From: Actinomyces bovis
Lineage (GTDB): Bacteria > Actinomycetota > Actinomycetes > Actinomycetales > Actinomycetaceae
Assembly: GCF_900444995.1 (NCBI RefSeq)
Contig: NZ_UAPQ01000001.1
Location: forward strand, 496,001 to 560,000
DNA: 64,000 nucleotides
Reading direction: 5' to 3'
This document shows, one piece after another, positions 54,833 through 63,932 of this stretch; the stretch's first letter is position 1; each line of letters opens with the position of its first letter. A program made the position numbers and the translations under genes. The notes under the pieces were generated by a model. The model did no database searches. It was not told the DNA's origin and saw nothing but the letters and a program-made list of their open reading frames with translations.

Positions 54833-55759
54833 ATGACCTTCCGGCTGGACCCGGCAACCGCCATCACCGACCCCCACGGCATCACCTGGGGCATGCACCC
54901 GATCACTTGGCGCAACGACGACATCCCAGAGGTCGGTGCCTACAACACGCTTGAAGACATGCTGCTGGACCTAGCCGACGTCGGCTACCGCGGCACCGAA
55001 TGCGCCGGATTCTTCCCGGCCCGCGAGGTGGTCAAGGAGCGGGCGGAAGCACGTGGCATCAAGATCGTGGCGCAGTGGTTCTCCTCCTTCATTGTGCGCG
55101 ACGGCGTCGAGGCGGTGATCCCGGAGTTCACGGCCACCTGTGAGTACCTGCAGTTCCTGGGGGCCACGCGCGTAGTCGTCTCAGAGCAAACCGGTTCCAT
55201 GCAAGGAAAGCGTGACGTCTGCATCTTCACCAACAAGCCGGTCCTGAAGGAAGAGGAGTGGCCGGTGCTGGCGGAGGGACTAAACCGCCTGGGGGAGATT
55301 GCACTAGAGCACGGCCTAGAGCTCGTATATCACCATCACCTGGGCACGGTGGTGCAGACCAAGGCGGAAACCATCCGCCTGATGGAGCTCACCGACCCCG
55401 CCAAGGTGGGCCTGCTCTTTGACACTGGCCACGCCTATGTGGGCGACGGCGACGTCATGGGCTTGCTGGAAGCCACGATTGATCGGGTGAAGCACGTGCA
55501 TTTCAAGGACGTGCGCCCAGAAAAGATGGCGGAGTCCCAGGCGGCTGAGCGCTCCTTCCTGGACTCCTTCATGAACGGCATGTTCACGGTTCCTGGCGAT
55601 GGTTGCATTGACTTCACGCAGCCGTACAAATTCCTGGTGGAGCACGGCTACGACAAGTGGATTTTGGTGGAGGCTGAGCAGGACCCAGCCGTAGCAAACC
55701 CGCACGAGTACGCGGTCAAGGCCCGGGAGTACATCGAGTCCCAGCTCTTCACCGCCTGA
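54833..55759 (+). CDS. iolE: inosose dehydratase-like TIM-barrel protein (IolE)
   Basis: IolE dehydrates scyllo-inosose, the second step of myo-inositol catabolism. The 308-residue protein is an AP-endonuclease-like TIM barrel with metal-ligand motifs GYRGTECAGF, LELVYHHHLGTVVQT, GLLFDTGHAYVGDGD and VKHVHFKDVRPEK, and the final Glu in ILVEAEQD. IolE-like enzymes keep this GMHPITWRNDD start. It is monocistronic, in the same locus as inositol dehydrogenase and transporter genes and sharing a promoter motif with them. Another sugar-phosphate isomerase-like role cannot be excluded. Confidence 0.85.
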   Translation: MTFRLDPATAITDPHGITWGMHPITWRNDDIPEVGAYNTLEDMLLDLADVGYRGTECAGFFPAREVVKERAEARGIKIVAQWFSSFIVRDGVEAVIPEFTATCEYLQFLGATRVVVSEQTGSMQGKRDVCIFTNKPVLKEEEWPVLAEGLNRLGEIALEHGLELVYHHHLGTVVQTKAETIRLMELTDPAKVGLLFDTGHAYVGDGDVMGLLEATIDRVKHVHFKDVRPEKMAESQAAERSFLDSFMNGMFTVPGDGCIDFTQPYKFLVEHGYDKWILVEAEQDPAVANPHEYAVKAREYIESQLFTA

Positions 55760-55792
55760 ACTCCCCTCCCTTAGTGCCCTAGCGGCACAGTT

Positions 55793-55831
55793 CGGCGCCC
55801 ACCACCTCTTCTCTCTAGGTGGTGGGCGCCG
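55793..55831. terminator. bidirectional terminator between iolE and the alcohol dehydrogenase
   Basis: Arms CGGCGCCCACCACCT (55793-55807) and AGGTGGTGGGCGCCG (55817-55831) pair perfectly over 15 bp around a nine-base loop, between convergent genes. Confidence 0.88.
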
Positions 55832-55849
55832 ATGCTTTCGGTCAGCTGC

Positions 55850-56992
55850 TCACAAACTCAGATCCACCACGGCACGGCCCTGAATCTGCCGGTCCCGCAG
55901 TGCCTGGTAGCCCTGACCAGCCTCTTCTAGCCGGTAGCGGCGAGAGACGACGTCGCGGTAGTTGATGACCCCGCGGGCAGCCAGGTCCACCACTGCGGGC
56001 AGGTCTTGGCGGGTGCGGGCCCCATAGGAGCCAAGGACCTTCTGGGAACGGCGCACAGTGCGGTTGATCTCCACCCCGGCGGTTTGCACGCCCGCCCCCA
56101 ACCCGATGGGAACCATGCGGCCGCCGTCGGCCAGGACGTCCAGAGCGGTGGTCCAGGTGGCGGGGATGCCCAGCGCTTCAAAGGCGACGTCGACGCCGCG
56201 GCCGCCGGTAAGCTTGAGCACCTCCGCACGGGCGTCTTGGGTGGCGGAGTTGATGGTGGCGGTGGCCCCGTAGCCTGCCATGGGGGCGAGTTTCTCATCG
56301 TCGACGTCGATGGCGATTACCTGGCTGGCCCCAAAGACGCGGGCGATCTGGACGATATTGGTGCCCACCCCACCGACGGCAACCACGGCCACACTCTCCC
56401 CGTAGCGCAGGTCGGCGCCGCGTCGCACCGCACCAAAACCGGTCATGGCGGCGCAGCCGAGGATGGCTGCGGGGACTAGGTCTACGGAGTCAGGTACCGG
56501 CGCCAGGGAAGTGGCGGGCACGACGGCGTACTCGGCCAGACCGCCCATGGAGTACATATAGACCAGTTCACCGTCAGGGGTGGCTAGACGAGTTTCACCG
56601 TCGTAAAGGACGCCTTTGAGGCGGTTCAGGTCAAAGAATGGCCCGCAGAGTTCATCTTGCCCGGCAGCGCAGGCGGGGCACTGGCCGCAGGGCATAAGGA
56701 ATCCGCCGGCCACATGCTGGCCCACCTTCAGGCCAGAGTGCTCGTTGCCAGCTCCTAGCTCCACGACGGTGCCGGTGACCTCATGGCCAAGCACGGCAGG
56801 CAGCGGGAAGGCAATGGCTCCGCCGATTACGTGCAGGTCAGAGTGGCACAGGCCGCAGGCGGCTACCTTTATGAGCACTTCCCCGAAGCGTGGTTTGGGG
56901 GTGCGCAGAGTCTCCACCTCCAGACCCCGAGAGGGGTCACGCAGGACGGCGGCGCGCATTGTGGGCGGGATCTGAACAGCTTCCTGGGTCAT
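55850..56992 (-). CDS. zinc-dependent alcohol dehydrogenase (MDR family)
   Basis: The 380-residue medium-chain dehydrogenase has catalytic zinc ligands in CGLCHSDLHV and GHEVTGTVVELG, the structural zinc site CGQCPACAAGQDELC, and a Rossmann motif VAVVAVGGVGTNIVQIARVFGA. Position in the inositol locus and the upstream IolR-like site suggest oxidation of an inositol-derived polyol or aldehyde. The sequence itself only supports a broad alcohol/polyol dehydrogenase. Confidence 0.88.
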   Translation of the reverse strand: MTQEAVQIPPTMRAAVLRDPSRGLEVETLRTPKPRFGEVLIKVAACGLCHSDLHVIGGAIAFPLPAVLGHEVTGTVVELGAGNEHSGLKVGQHVAGGFLMPCGQCPACAAGQDELCGPFFDLNRLKGVLYDGETRLATPDGELVYMYSMGGLAEYAVVPATSLAPVPDSVDLVPAAILGCAAMTGFGAVRRGADLRYGESVAVVAVGGVGTNIVQIARVFGASQVIAIDVDDEKLAPMAGYGATATINSATQDARAEVLKLTGGRGVDVAFEALGIPATWTTALDVLADGGRMVPIGLGAGVQTAGVEINRTVRRSQKVLGSYGARTRQDLPAVVDLAARGVINYRDVVSRRYRLEEAGQGYQALRDRQIQGRAVVDLSL

Positions 56993-57066
56993 TGGCGTGC
57001 ACCTTTCTGGCGGGGCCCCTTTGCACCCGCACGGTCAAGCAATTTTAACGCCACCACCTCCATATT

Positions 57067-57076
57067 TGTTAGGACA
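57067..57076 (-). promoter_or_regulatory. IolR-like site upstream of the alcohol dehydrogenase
   Basis: TGTTAGGACA is a full ten-of-ten match to the reverse complement of KGWCHTRACA, 75 bp before the gene start. Confidence 0.5.
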
Positions 57077-57158
57077 TATAGCCTGGATTTTCGCTAGGCA
57101 GCACTGAAATCTCAGAAGCGCGCGGCAACCGCACCCCCACCAGCATGCCCCTAAACGC

Positions 57159-57200
57159 CGGTTGCCCCTCCCCCGGAACAATCCGGAGCAGGGGCAACCG
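57159..57200. terminator. hairpin terminator of the sugar ABC operon
   Basis: Arms CGGTTGCCCCT (57159-57169) and AGGGGCAACCG (57190-57200) pair over 11 bp with an inner CCGGA/TCCGG stem. It lies about 60 bp downstream of the binding-protein gene. Confidence 0.75.
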
Positions 57201-57258
57201 TTGCTAGCTAGTCCGCAGCTCAGGGCCGCGGCATCAGCAAGTGGAGTTCAAGCGCCTG

Positions 57259-58224
57259 TCACTCGTAGACGGCCTTCTTGATGTTCTCGTCGCTCATGTT
57301 GTTCTTGTCGTACCAGTAGTAACCGGAGTCGATGAACTTGTCGAGCGTCTCACCCTTAACCACCTTGGTCGCTGCCTTAACGGCCTCGTAGCCCATCTGG
57401 TAGGGGTTCTGCGTAACCGATCCGGTGATCGTGCCCTTGTTGATCAGGTCCATCTGCGGCTTGCCGGAGTCAAAGCCGACGATCTTCACGGTGTTGGTCA
57501 TGCCAGCGGTCTCCGTGGCCTGGGCGGCAGCCACTGCACCGTCGTCGTCAGTGGCGAAGATACCTACCAGGTCTGGGTGGGCCTGGAGGATCGCGGAGGA
57601 CTGCTGCTGGGCTACCGCCTGGTCAGAGTTGTTGTACTGGGTGTCTACGACCTCAACCTCTGGGGCGTTCTGCTTCACCCACTCCTTGAAGCCCTTCTCC
57701 CGGTCCTGACCGGTCACGGAGGTCTGCGAGTGGCAGACGATCGCAACCTTGCCCTTCTTGCCGATCAGGTCAGCCATATGCTTGGCACCCTCTGCCGCAG
57801 CGGCCTTATTGTCCGTGGCCACAGTGGTCTTAGGAATATCCGAGCCTGGCACGCCAGAGTCGAAAGCCACCACCGGCACGGAGGCGTCCTGGAACTGCTT
57901 AAGCACTGTCCCCTGCGCGTCAGAGTCCAGGGCAGCAAAGACTAAAGCCGCAGGCTTCTTCACCAGAGCCTGGTTGAGCTGGTCGTTCTGGCGGGGCACA
58001 TCCGTCTCAGTGTCCGGACCGTTGAAGGTGACGGTGTAGCCCAGGTCCTTTCCGGCCTGCTCGGCTCCAGAGCGCACCGCCGCCCAGAATGGGCTGGCAT
58101 AGCCCTTGGCCACGACGGCGATGGTCTTGCTGTCAGAGCCGCCAGCACCGCCGCCACAGGCGGCCAGGCCAGTAGTGGAGATCGCGAGCACCGCCGCGAC
58201 TCCCAGCGCCTTCTTGAACTTCAT
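57259..58224 (-). CDS. sugar ABC transporter substrate-binding lipoprotein
   Basis: The 321-residue protein has a lipoprotein signal (VAAVLAISTTGLAACGG) and a ribose-binding-type periplasmic fold: IAVVAKGYASPFWAAVRSGAEQAGKDLG, LVFAALDSDAQG and VGIFATDDDGAVAAAQA. Located last in an operon with iolG, an ATPase and a permease, it is most likely a myo-inositol binding protein. Ribose or another sugar is possible from sequence alone. Confidence 0.92.
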   Translation of the reverse strand: MKFKKALGVAAVLAISTTGLAACGGGAGGSDSKTIAVVAKGYASPFWAAVRSGAEQAGKDLGYTVTFNGPDTETDVPRQNDQLNQALVKKPAALVFAALDSDAQGTVLKQFQDASVPVVAFDSGVPGSDIPKTTVATDNKAAAAEGAKHMADLIGKKGKVAIVCHSQTSVTGQDREKGFKEWVKQNAPEVEVVDTQYNNSDQAVAQQQSSAILQAHPDLVGIFATDDDGAVAAAQATETAGMTNTVKIVGFDSGKPQMDLINKGTITGSVTQNPYQMGYEAVKAATKVVKGETLDKFIDSGYYWYDKNNMSDENIKKAVYE

Positions 58225-58353
58225 TGTTCTCTCCTTGGTGTGGTGAGGGGCCTCAGCTTAGAGGCTGACCTCGATCAGGTGGATGGATTGCTAATCAGGT
58301 CGGGGCAGGTTCCCCGGGAGACTGTTGCGGCTGCGCCGGTCACTTGTCAGGGC

Positions 58354-59388
58354 TTATTTGTCAGTACGGCGGGTGTCCAGGTAGACGGCCCCCAGCACCA
58401 CCACACCCAGCAGCACCTTCTGCCACTGGTCGGGGATGCCCATAAGCACGGCGCCGTTGCGGATAGTGGCAATCACCAGGGCGCCAACCGCCGAGCCAAA
58501 CACTGAAGCCTTGCCACCCATTAGGGAAGCACCGCCCAAAACAGCTGCAGCGATAGCGTACATCTCATAGGACTGGCCGACGTCGGGCTTGCCGGAGGCC
58601 AGGCGGGAGGCCATGAGGATGCCGGCGAGGCCAGTGAAGGTGCCGCCCAGGGTGTAGACGTAGAGCTTCCAACGCTTGACGTTCACACCAGAGAGGCGAG
58701 TCGCCTCCTCATTGGAACCCATGGCCAGGGCGTAGCGGCCAATCAGGGTGCGGTTGAGCAGGTAGGCCGCCACAATCACGGCGATCACCACCAGGAACAT
58801 GGCGTTAGTGATACCGAAGGTGCGCCCCTGACCGAGTGTGAGGAAGGCGTGGAAGTCAGACAGCGGGATGGCGGAGGTGCCGGAGATTACCAGGGCTGCA
58901 CCCCAGGCGATAAGCATCATGGCCAGGGTGGCGATCATGGGCTGCATGCGCAGGTAGGCCACCAGGAAGCCGTTGATCGTGCCCATCAGAGCCCCGGCCA
59001 ATAGGCCCACAACCACACCAATCACAATGACCAGCGCAGTGCCCATGCCTTGCGCTGCTGCCCATTTCATGGCAACCGCCAAGCACACCGAGGTAAAGGC
59101 GATGCCGAAGCCGGGGGTCAGGTCGATACCACCGGTGGCGATGACGAAGGTCAGTCCCAGGGCCAACAGCACGTAGACGGAGGCGTCTAGCAGCAGAGCA
59201 GAGAAGTTGGAAATCTGGAAGAAGTAGGGGCTGGCGATCGAGAAGACCGCAATCAGCACCAACTCGGAGACCACCACCAGGACCTGCGAAGCATTCTGTT
59301 TCAGGAAGCGCTGCAGGCCTCCACTCTGCCTGTCATTGGACTGAGTGTCCGCGTCTTCGCGCGACTTAAGGGATGCTGTGATGCTCAC
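58354..59388 (-). CDS. sugar ABC transporter permease (RbsC type)
   Basis: The 344-residue membrane protein has eight to ten helices typical of ribose-type permeases (VLVVVSELVLIAVFSI, YVLLALGLTFVIATGGIDLTPG, LAMGSNEEATRLSGVNV with the EAA-like loop, and AIAAAVLGGASLMGGKASVFG). It overlaps the ATPase gene by 4 bp. Likely imports inositol with its neighbours. Confidence 0.94.
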   Translation of the reverse strand: MSITASLKSREDADTQSNDRQSGGLQRFLKQNASQVLVVVSELVLIAVFSIASPYFFQISNFSALLLDASVYVLLALGLTFVIATGGIDLTPGFGIAFTSVCLAVAMKWAAAQGMGTALVIVIGVVVGLLAGALMGTINGFLVAYLRMQPMIATLAMMLIAWGAALVISGTSAIPLSDFHAFLTLGQGRTFGITNAMFLVVIAVIVAAYLLNRTLIGRYALAMGSNEEATRLSGVNVKRWKLYVYTLGGTFTGLAGILMASRLASGKPDVGQSYEMYAIAAAVLGGASLMGGKASVFGSAVGALVIATIRNGAVLMGIPDQWQKVLLGVVVLGAVYLDTRRTDK

Positions 59389-60920
59389 GCTGACTCCTTG
59401 GTCTTTGTGGGGGTCTGGCCGGTGGCCAGCGCCATGATTGAGTTTTGGGTGGCCTCGTCATTGTTGATGGTGCCGGTTACCCGGCCCTCCCACATGACGA
59501 CGATTCTCTGAGCGAGGCGGAGCACCTCGGGGATTTCAGAGGAGATGACGATGATGGACTTGCCTTGGGCAGCCAGCTGATTAAGCAGGTCGTAGATCTC
59601 ATCCTTGGCACCGACGTCGATGCCACGGGTCGGCTCATCAAAGATGAGGATGTCGCAGTCGCGGGCCAGCCACTTGCCGATTACGACCTTCTGCTGGTTG
59701 CCACCAGAGAGGTTCTTGGCGCGCTGGTGTGCGGACGGCGTCTTTACTCGCAGGCGACTTATGTAGTTAGCAGCAGTGCCTTCGGCCTTGGAGTCGTCCA
59801 CGATGATGCCTCGTGACCAGATGCGGTAGGACGGCAAGGCGGTGTTGAGCACTAGGTCCTTGTCCAGCAGCAGGCCGTAGCGCTTGCGGTCCTCGGAAAG
59901 GTAGGCCACTGAGTGCTTTACGGCGTCCTCCGGGGACTTGATGTTGACCTCACGGCCCTCGATTTCAACTCGGCCCGCGGTCTTGGGGTCAGCGCCGATC
60001 AGTGCGCGGGCAGTCTCGGTGCGGCCGGCGCCGACCAGCCCCGCGAAGCCCAGAATCTCGCCGCGGCGCAGCTCGAAGCTGACGTCCTTGAGGAGCTTCT
60101 TGGTGCTCAGGCCTTCGACCTTGAGGACGACATCTGCATTCGAGTCACCGGCTTTGGGGCGGATATTTGACTCGATGCGCCGTCCCACCATTTTCTCAAT
60201 GATGTCGTCAATGCTTAGGTCCGCTGCCGGGTCGGTGGAGACCCATTGGCCGTCGCGCATAACGGTGATGGTGTCTGAGACGCGCTTGATCTCGTTCATG
60301 CGGTGGGAGATGTAGACAATCGCGGTGTCCGGCTTGACGAAGTCCTCCATCACCTTGAACAGGGCCTCAGTCTCGCGCTCAGTTAGCGCTGCGGTGGGCT
60401 CGTCCATGATCAGGATCTTGGCGTCGAAGGACAGGGCCTTGGCGATCTCCACCATCTGCTGGGTGGCCACGGTCAGGTCACCGACGCGGGCCTCTGGGTC
60501 CAACTGCAGCCCCACCCGCTGGAGCAAAGCGTCTGTCTCCTGGCGCATCTTGCGGGGAGAAAGGTTGAAGCGTATGCCTTTGTGCTGCTCGCGGCCGAAG
60601 AAAATATTCTGCGCAACCGTGAGGTCGGGCATCAGGTTTAGTTCCTGGTGGATGATCGAGATGCCCTTGGACTGGGCATCCAGCGGACCATCGATGTTGG
60701 TCTCCCGGCCGTACAGCTTCAGGCTGCCTGCGTCAGGCTTGTGGATCCCTCCCAGGACCTTCATAAGCGTGGACTTACCGGCGCCGTTCTCACCCACCAG
60801 CGAGTGGACCTCGCCGGGGCGGAGCATAAATTGGACGTCGTCCAGTGCCAGCACGCCCGGGAACCGTTTGGTGATCCCTGTGGCCTCTAGCAGAGGCATT
60901 TTGGTGGTGTCATTTGCCAT
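59385..60920 (-). CDS. sugar ABC transporter ATPase (double domain)
   Basis: The 511-residue ATPase has two nucleotide-binding domains, as in RbsA/MglA. The first carries VGENGAGKSTLMKVLGG, LSFDAKILIMDEPTAAL. The second has a degenerate P-loop GLVGAGRTETARALIG with KNLSGGNQQKVVIGKWLA and DILIFDEPTRGIDVGA. It follows iolG by 31 bp, so uptake and first oxidation are cotranscribed. Confidence 0.96.
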   Translation of the reverse strand: MANDTTKMPLLEATGITKRFPGVLALDDVQFMLRPGEVHSLVGENGAGKSTLMKVLGGIHKPDAGSLKLYGRETNIDGPLDAQSKGISIIHQELNLMPDLTVAQNIFFGREQHKGIRFNLSPRKMRQETDALLQRVGLQLDPEARVGDLTVATQQMVEIAKALSFDAKILIMDEPTAALTERETEALFKVMEDFVKPDTAIVYISHRMNEIKRVSDTITVMRDGQWVSTDPAADLSIDDIIEKMVGRRIESNIRPKAGDSNADVVLKVEGLSTKKLLKDVSFELRRGEILGFAGLVGAGRTETARALIGADPKTAGRVEIEGREVNIKSPEDAVKHSVAYLSEDRKRYGLLLDKDLVLNTALPSYRIWSRGIIVDDSKAEGTAANYISRLRVKTPSAHQRAKNLSGGNQQKVVIGKWLARDCDILIFDEPTRGIDVGAKDEIYDLLNQLAAQGKSIIVISSEIPEVLRLAQRIVVMWEGRVTGTINNDEATQNSIMALATGQTPTKTKESA

Positions 60921-60951
60921 GCCTAGCCCCCTCCTTTCTGTGGTGTTGGGG

Positions 60952-61998
60952 TTAGTTCCCGCGGATCTCGGATACCTTGACGGGGCGTCCGGTTTGGCGT
61001 GCCTGACCGATGGCCAGGGCGACGTGCAGTGCCTCTAAGGCGTCGTCGATAGTGCAAGGGCTGGTGGCTCGTCCGGCTGCAACCTCCACGAAGGCGCGCA
61101 GCTCAGTCTCGTAGCAGTCCTTGAACCTAGCGATGAAGTCCACCCAGGGCTCGTCGTCCGGGAAGGTGACTCCGGGTTCAACACTTACCAGAGGCAACTT
61201 GGGCTCCAAGCCCACGGTGGCGTTGGCCAGTGTGCCGGAGATCTCCATGCGCACGTCGTATCCCTGGCCGTTGTTGCGGGAAGTGTGCGCGGTCACCAGG
61301 GTCTCGTCGTCCAGACGCAGGAGTGCAACGCCCTCATCGACGTCGTCGTGGGTGGCAAAGTAATCCGCCCCGCGCACCGCGCCGAAGGCGAAGACCTCCT
61401 CCACCTCGTGGCCGGTGACCCAACGGAGTGCGTCAATGTCGTGGATTAGGCAGTCGCGCCAGATGCCCCCGGAGTGCGCCACAAAGGATTCTGGCGGCGG
61501 GTTTTGGTCGCAGGTGAGCATATGAATGCGGTGGACCTCCCCCAGTTCTCCCGCATTTACGCGGCGGCGGGCCTCTTGGTAGGCAGGGTCGAAGCGGCGC
61601 TGGAAGCCGATCTGAGAGGCGATGCCGGCGGCATGCACGGCCTCAATGCAGCGGCGAGTGCCCTCTAGGTCCATCGCCACAGGCTTCTCACAGAAGAAGG
61701 GCAGGCCGGCGTGGGCGCAGCTCAGCACGAGTTCCTCGTGTGTGGCGGTGGGGGTGGCAATGACGACACCGTCGTAGGACTCGGGGTGAGCGAATACTTC
61801 CTGGGCGGTGGAGGTGACCACCGCTTTGTCATGCGCAGCGCCCAGTTCCTGGGCGACCTGGGTGGCGCGCGCAGGGTCGGCGTCGCAGACGGTCAGCCTG
61901 ACCTCGGGGATGGCCGCTAGGGCTACCGCGTGCCCGACGCCGATGCGCCCGACCCCAAACAGGGCTATGCGTACAGTGCCCCCGCTGTTTGTGACCAT
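60952..61998 (-). CDS. iolG: Gfo/Idh/MocA oxidoreductase, probable inositol 2-dehydrogenase
   Basis: IolG oxidises myo-inositol to scyllo-inosose with NAD. The 348-residue protein has the N-terminal Rossmann motif ALFGVGRIGVGHAVALAA, the EKPVAMD motif with the conserved Lys, and a C-terminal domain starting at QIGFQRRFDPAY with IHDIDALRWVTG holding the His/Asp pair. First gene of the inositol uptake operon. Other Gfo/Idh polyol activities are possible, but the locus with iolE and mmsA favours IolG. Confidence 0.9.
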   Translation of the reverse strand: MVTNSGGTVRIALFGVGRIGVGHAVALAAIPEVRLTVCDADPARATQVAQELGAAHDKAVVTSTAQEVFAHPESYDGVVIATPTATHEELVLSCAHAGLPFFCEKPVAMDLEGTRRCIEAVHAAGIASQIGFQRRFDPAYQEARRRVNAGELGEVHRIHMLTCDQNPPPESFVAHSGGIWRDCLIHDIDALRWVTGHEVEEVFAFGAVRGADYFATHDDVDEGVALLRLDDETLVTAHTSRNNGQGYDVRMEISGTLANATVGLEPKLPLVSVEPGVTFPDDEPWVDFIARFKDCYETELRAFVEVAAGRATSPCTIDDALEALHVALAIGQARQTGRPVKVSEIRGN

Positions 61999-62104
61999 AT
62001 GTTGCTCCTTGGGCTAGCCGTCTTCTTTGACGTCCGCTTCAACGAAAGGATGGGGCGGCACGACCTTGTGCCGCCGGATATGTTGCAGATTACATGAAGG
62101 AGTT

Positions 62105-62137
62105 TGTCCCGACAATTACTTTCTCGAAGTCAGGACA
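62105..62137. promoter_or_regulatory. two IolR-like sites upstream of the iolG operon
   Basis: TGTCCCGACA (62105-62114) and AGTCAGGACA (62128-62137, opposite orientation) each match the motif in nine of ten positions, 107 and 130 bp before iolG. The interval 61999-62306 holds no gene. Confidence 0.45.
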
Positions 62138-62306
62138 TTTTGTTACCTGGAGCGCTCCCCGAGACGCACATTTGCATGCAATAGCACCATTTAGTTGAGA
62201 TTAAGAAATCAGGGAGCCAGCGACGCGATGGGTCTGACGGCCCGCCACGAGACACCTGGAGCTGCTTTGCCCCCACGCGCCTCGCGGCAGGCCGAGCCCG
62301 GCAGGC

Positions 62307-63806
62307 TCACTCCTCCCGCTGGAAGGACATCGTGGCCGCATAGCTCTTCTCAGAGGGCCAGCGGCTGGTAATCGCCTTGGCGCGGGTGTAGAAGCGCACA
62401 CCCTCCGGCCCGTGGATGTGGGTGTCCCCCAGCAGGGATTCCTTCCAACCGCCGAAGGAGTAGTAGGCCACCGGCGTCGGGATGGGGACGTTGACGCCCA
62501 CCATGCCGGCCTCCACGTCCAGGGTGAAGCGGCGCGCCACCCCGCCGTCGTTAGTGAAGATCGCTGAGCCATTGCCGAAGGGTGAGGAGTTGACCTGTTT
62601 GATGGCCTCCTCATAGTTGTCCGCATGCACGATGGCCAGCACCGGGCCGAAGACCTCCTCGTAGTAGAGGGCGGAGTCCAGCGGGACCTTGTCCACCACG
62701 GTGGGGCCTAGGAAGTGCCCCTGCTCATGCCCCGGGATGACCAGCTTGCGGCCATCTAGGACCACCTGTGCCCCCTTGGCCTCGGCGTCGTCGATCAGTG
62801 AGGTGATGAACTCTTTGGCTTTGGCGTTGATAACCGGCCCCATCTCCACGCCCTCGTCCATGCCGTAGCCGACCTTGATCTTCTCCGCATGGGCTTTGAC
62901 CTTCTTGGCTAGCTCGGGACCACAGCCTCCGACTGCCACCACTACCGGCAGGGCCATGCAGCGCTCACCGGCAGCCCCGAATGCGGCGGCGGAAATGTGC
63001 TGGGCAGCAAAGTCCAGGTCCGCGTCAGGCATAACGATGGCGTGGTTATTGGCCCCACCGAGGGCCTGCACGCGCTTGCCGTGGGTGACTCCAGTGTCCT
63101 GCACGATATGGGCCACGGGGGTCGAACCCACGAAGGAGATGGCGTCGATGCCGGGGTGCTCCAGTAGGCGGGAAACCATCTTGCGGTTGCCGGAAACCAC
63201 ATTGAAGACGCCGTCGGGCAGGCCAGCTTCCTTGTAAAGCTCGGCGGTCAGCAGGGAGGCCGAGGGGGTGGCGGAGGCAGGCTTGAGGATAAAGGCGTTG
63301 CCGGTGGCGATAGCGATGGGGTGCATCCACATGGGCACCATGGCCGGGAAGTTAAAGGGGCAGATGCCTGCGACCACACCTACTGGCTGGCGCAGGGTGT
63401 GGATGTCCACACCGGTGGAGATATCAAAGGAATACTCCCCTTTGAGGGCCAGGTTGATGGCGGTGGCGAAGTCCAGGGTCTCGCGGCCGCGCTGAATCTC
63501 GCCGATGGCGTCGGAGTAGTTCTTGCCGTGCTCCTCCACAATCATGCGGGCCATCTCATCCTGGTGATCCAAGACCAGCTGGCGCATCTTAAACATAATG
63601 GCCGTGCGCTTGGCCAGGGAGACCTTGGCCCACCGCTTCTGAGCTTCGCGGGCCACGGCGATAGCGTGGTCTAGGTCTGCGTCGGAGGCCTCCAGCAGCT
63701 CCGCCTCCACCTCTCCGGTGCCGGGGTTCTCGACGGCAAAACGGCCGCCGGGAGTGCCCTCGTAGTACTGACCATTGATCCAGTGGGAGATCGTCTTCAT
63801 CGTCAT
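62307..63806 (-). CDS. mmsA: methylmalonate-semialdehyde dehydrogenase (MmsA/IolA)
   Basis: The CoA-acylating dehydrogenase makes acetyl- or propionyl-CoA from malonate or methylmalonate semialdehyde, the last inositol catabolic step. The 499-residue protein begins MTMKTISHWINGQYYEG and has FNFPAMVPMWMHPIAIATGN, the nucleotide fold SFVGSTPVAHIV, ALGGANNHAIVMPDAD and the catalytic Cys in GERCMALPVVVAVGG, the MmsA signature. The ATG is preceded by AGGAG; the open frame extends 15 codons further. Confidence 0.95.
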   Translation of the reverse strand: MTMKTISHWINGQYYEGTPGGRFAVENPGTGEVEAELLEASDADLDHAIAVAREAQKRWAKVSLAKRTAIMFKMRQLVLDHQDEMARMIVEEHGKNYSDAIGEIQRGRETLDFATAINLALKGEYSFDISTGVDIHTLRQPVGVVAGICPFNFPAMVPMWMHPIAIATGNAFILKPASATPSASLLTAELYKEAGLPDGVFNVVSGNRKMVSRLLEHPGIDAISFVGSTPVAHIVQDTGVTHGKRVQALGGANNHAIVMPDADLDFAAQHISAAAFGAAGERCMALPVVVAVGGCGPELAKKVKAHAEKIKVGYGMDEGVEMGPVINAKAKEFITSLIDDAEAKGAQVVLDGRKLVIPGHEQGHFLGPTVVDKVPLDSALYYEEVFGPVLAIVHADNYEEAIKQVNSSPFGNGSAIFTNDGGVARRFTLDVEAGMVGVNVPIPTPVAYYSFGGWKESLLGDTHIHGPEGVRFYTRAKAITSRWPSEKSYAATMSFQREE

Positions 63807-63907
63807 TGACTCCTGAGTCTCGTGGTGGCGTACAGCCTGTGGGAGCGACATCCGGGACTTTGGGCCCCGACGTCGCGGCCAGGCATAACCCTAACCCCTC
63901 AAAGCCC

Positions 63908-63924
63908 CAAAAGCGATGCTTTTG
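63908..63924. promoter_or_regulatory. palindrome upstream of mmsA
   Basis: CAAAAGC-GAT-GCTTTTG is a perfect 7-bp dyad about 100 bp before mmsA, partly overlapping the adjoining IolR-like site. A candidate operator. Confidence 0.45.
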
Positions 63925-63932
63925 TCAGTACA
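63923..63932 (-). promoter_or_regulatory. IolR-like site upstream of mmsA
   Basis: TGTCAGTACA matches the reverse complement of KGWCHTRACA in nine of ten positions, about 117 bp before mmsA. Confidence 0.4.
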
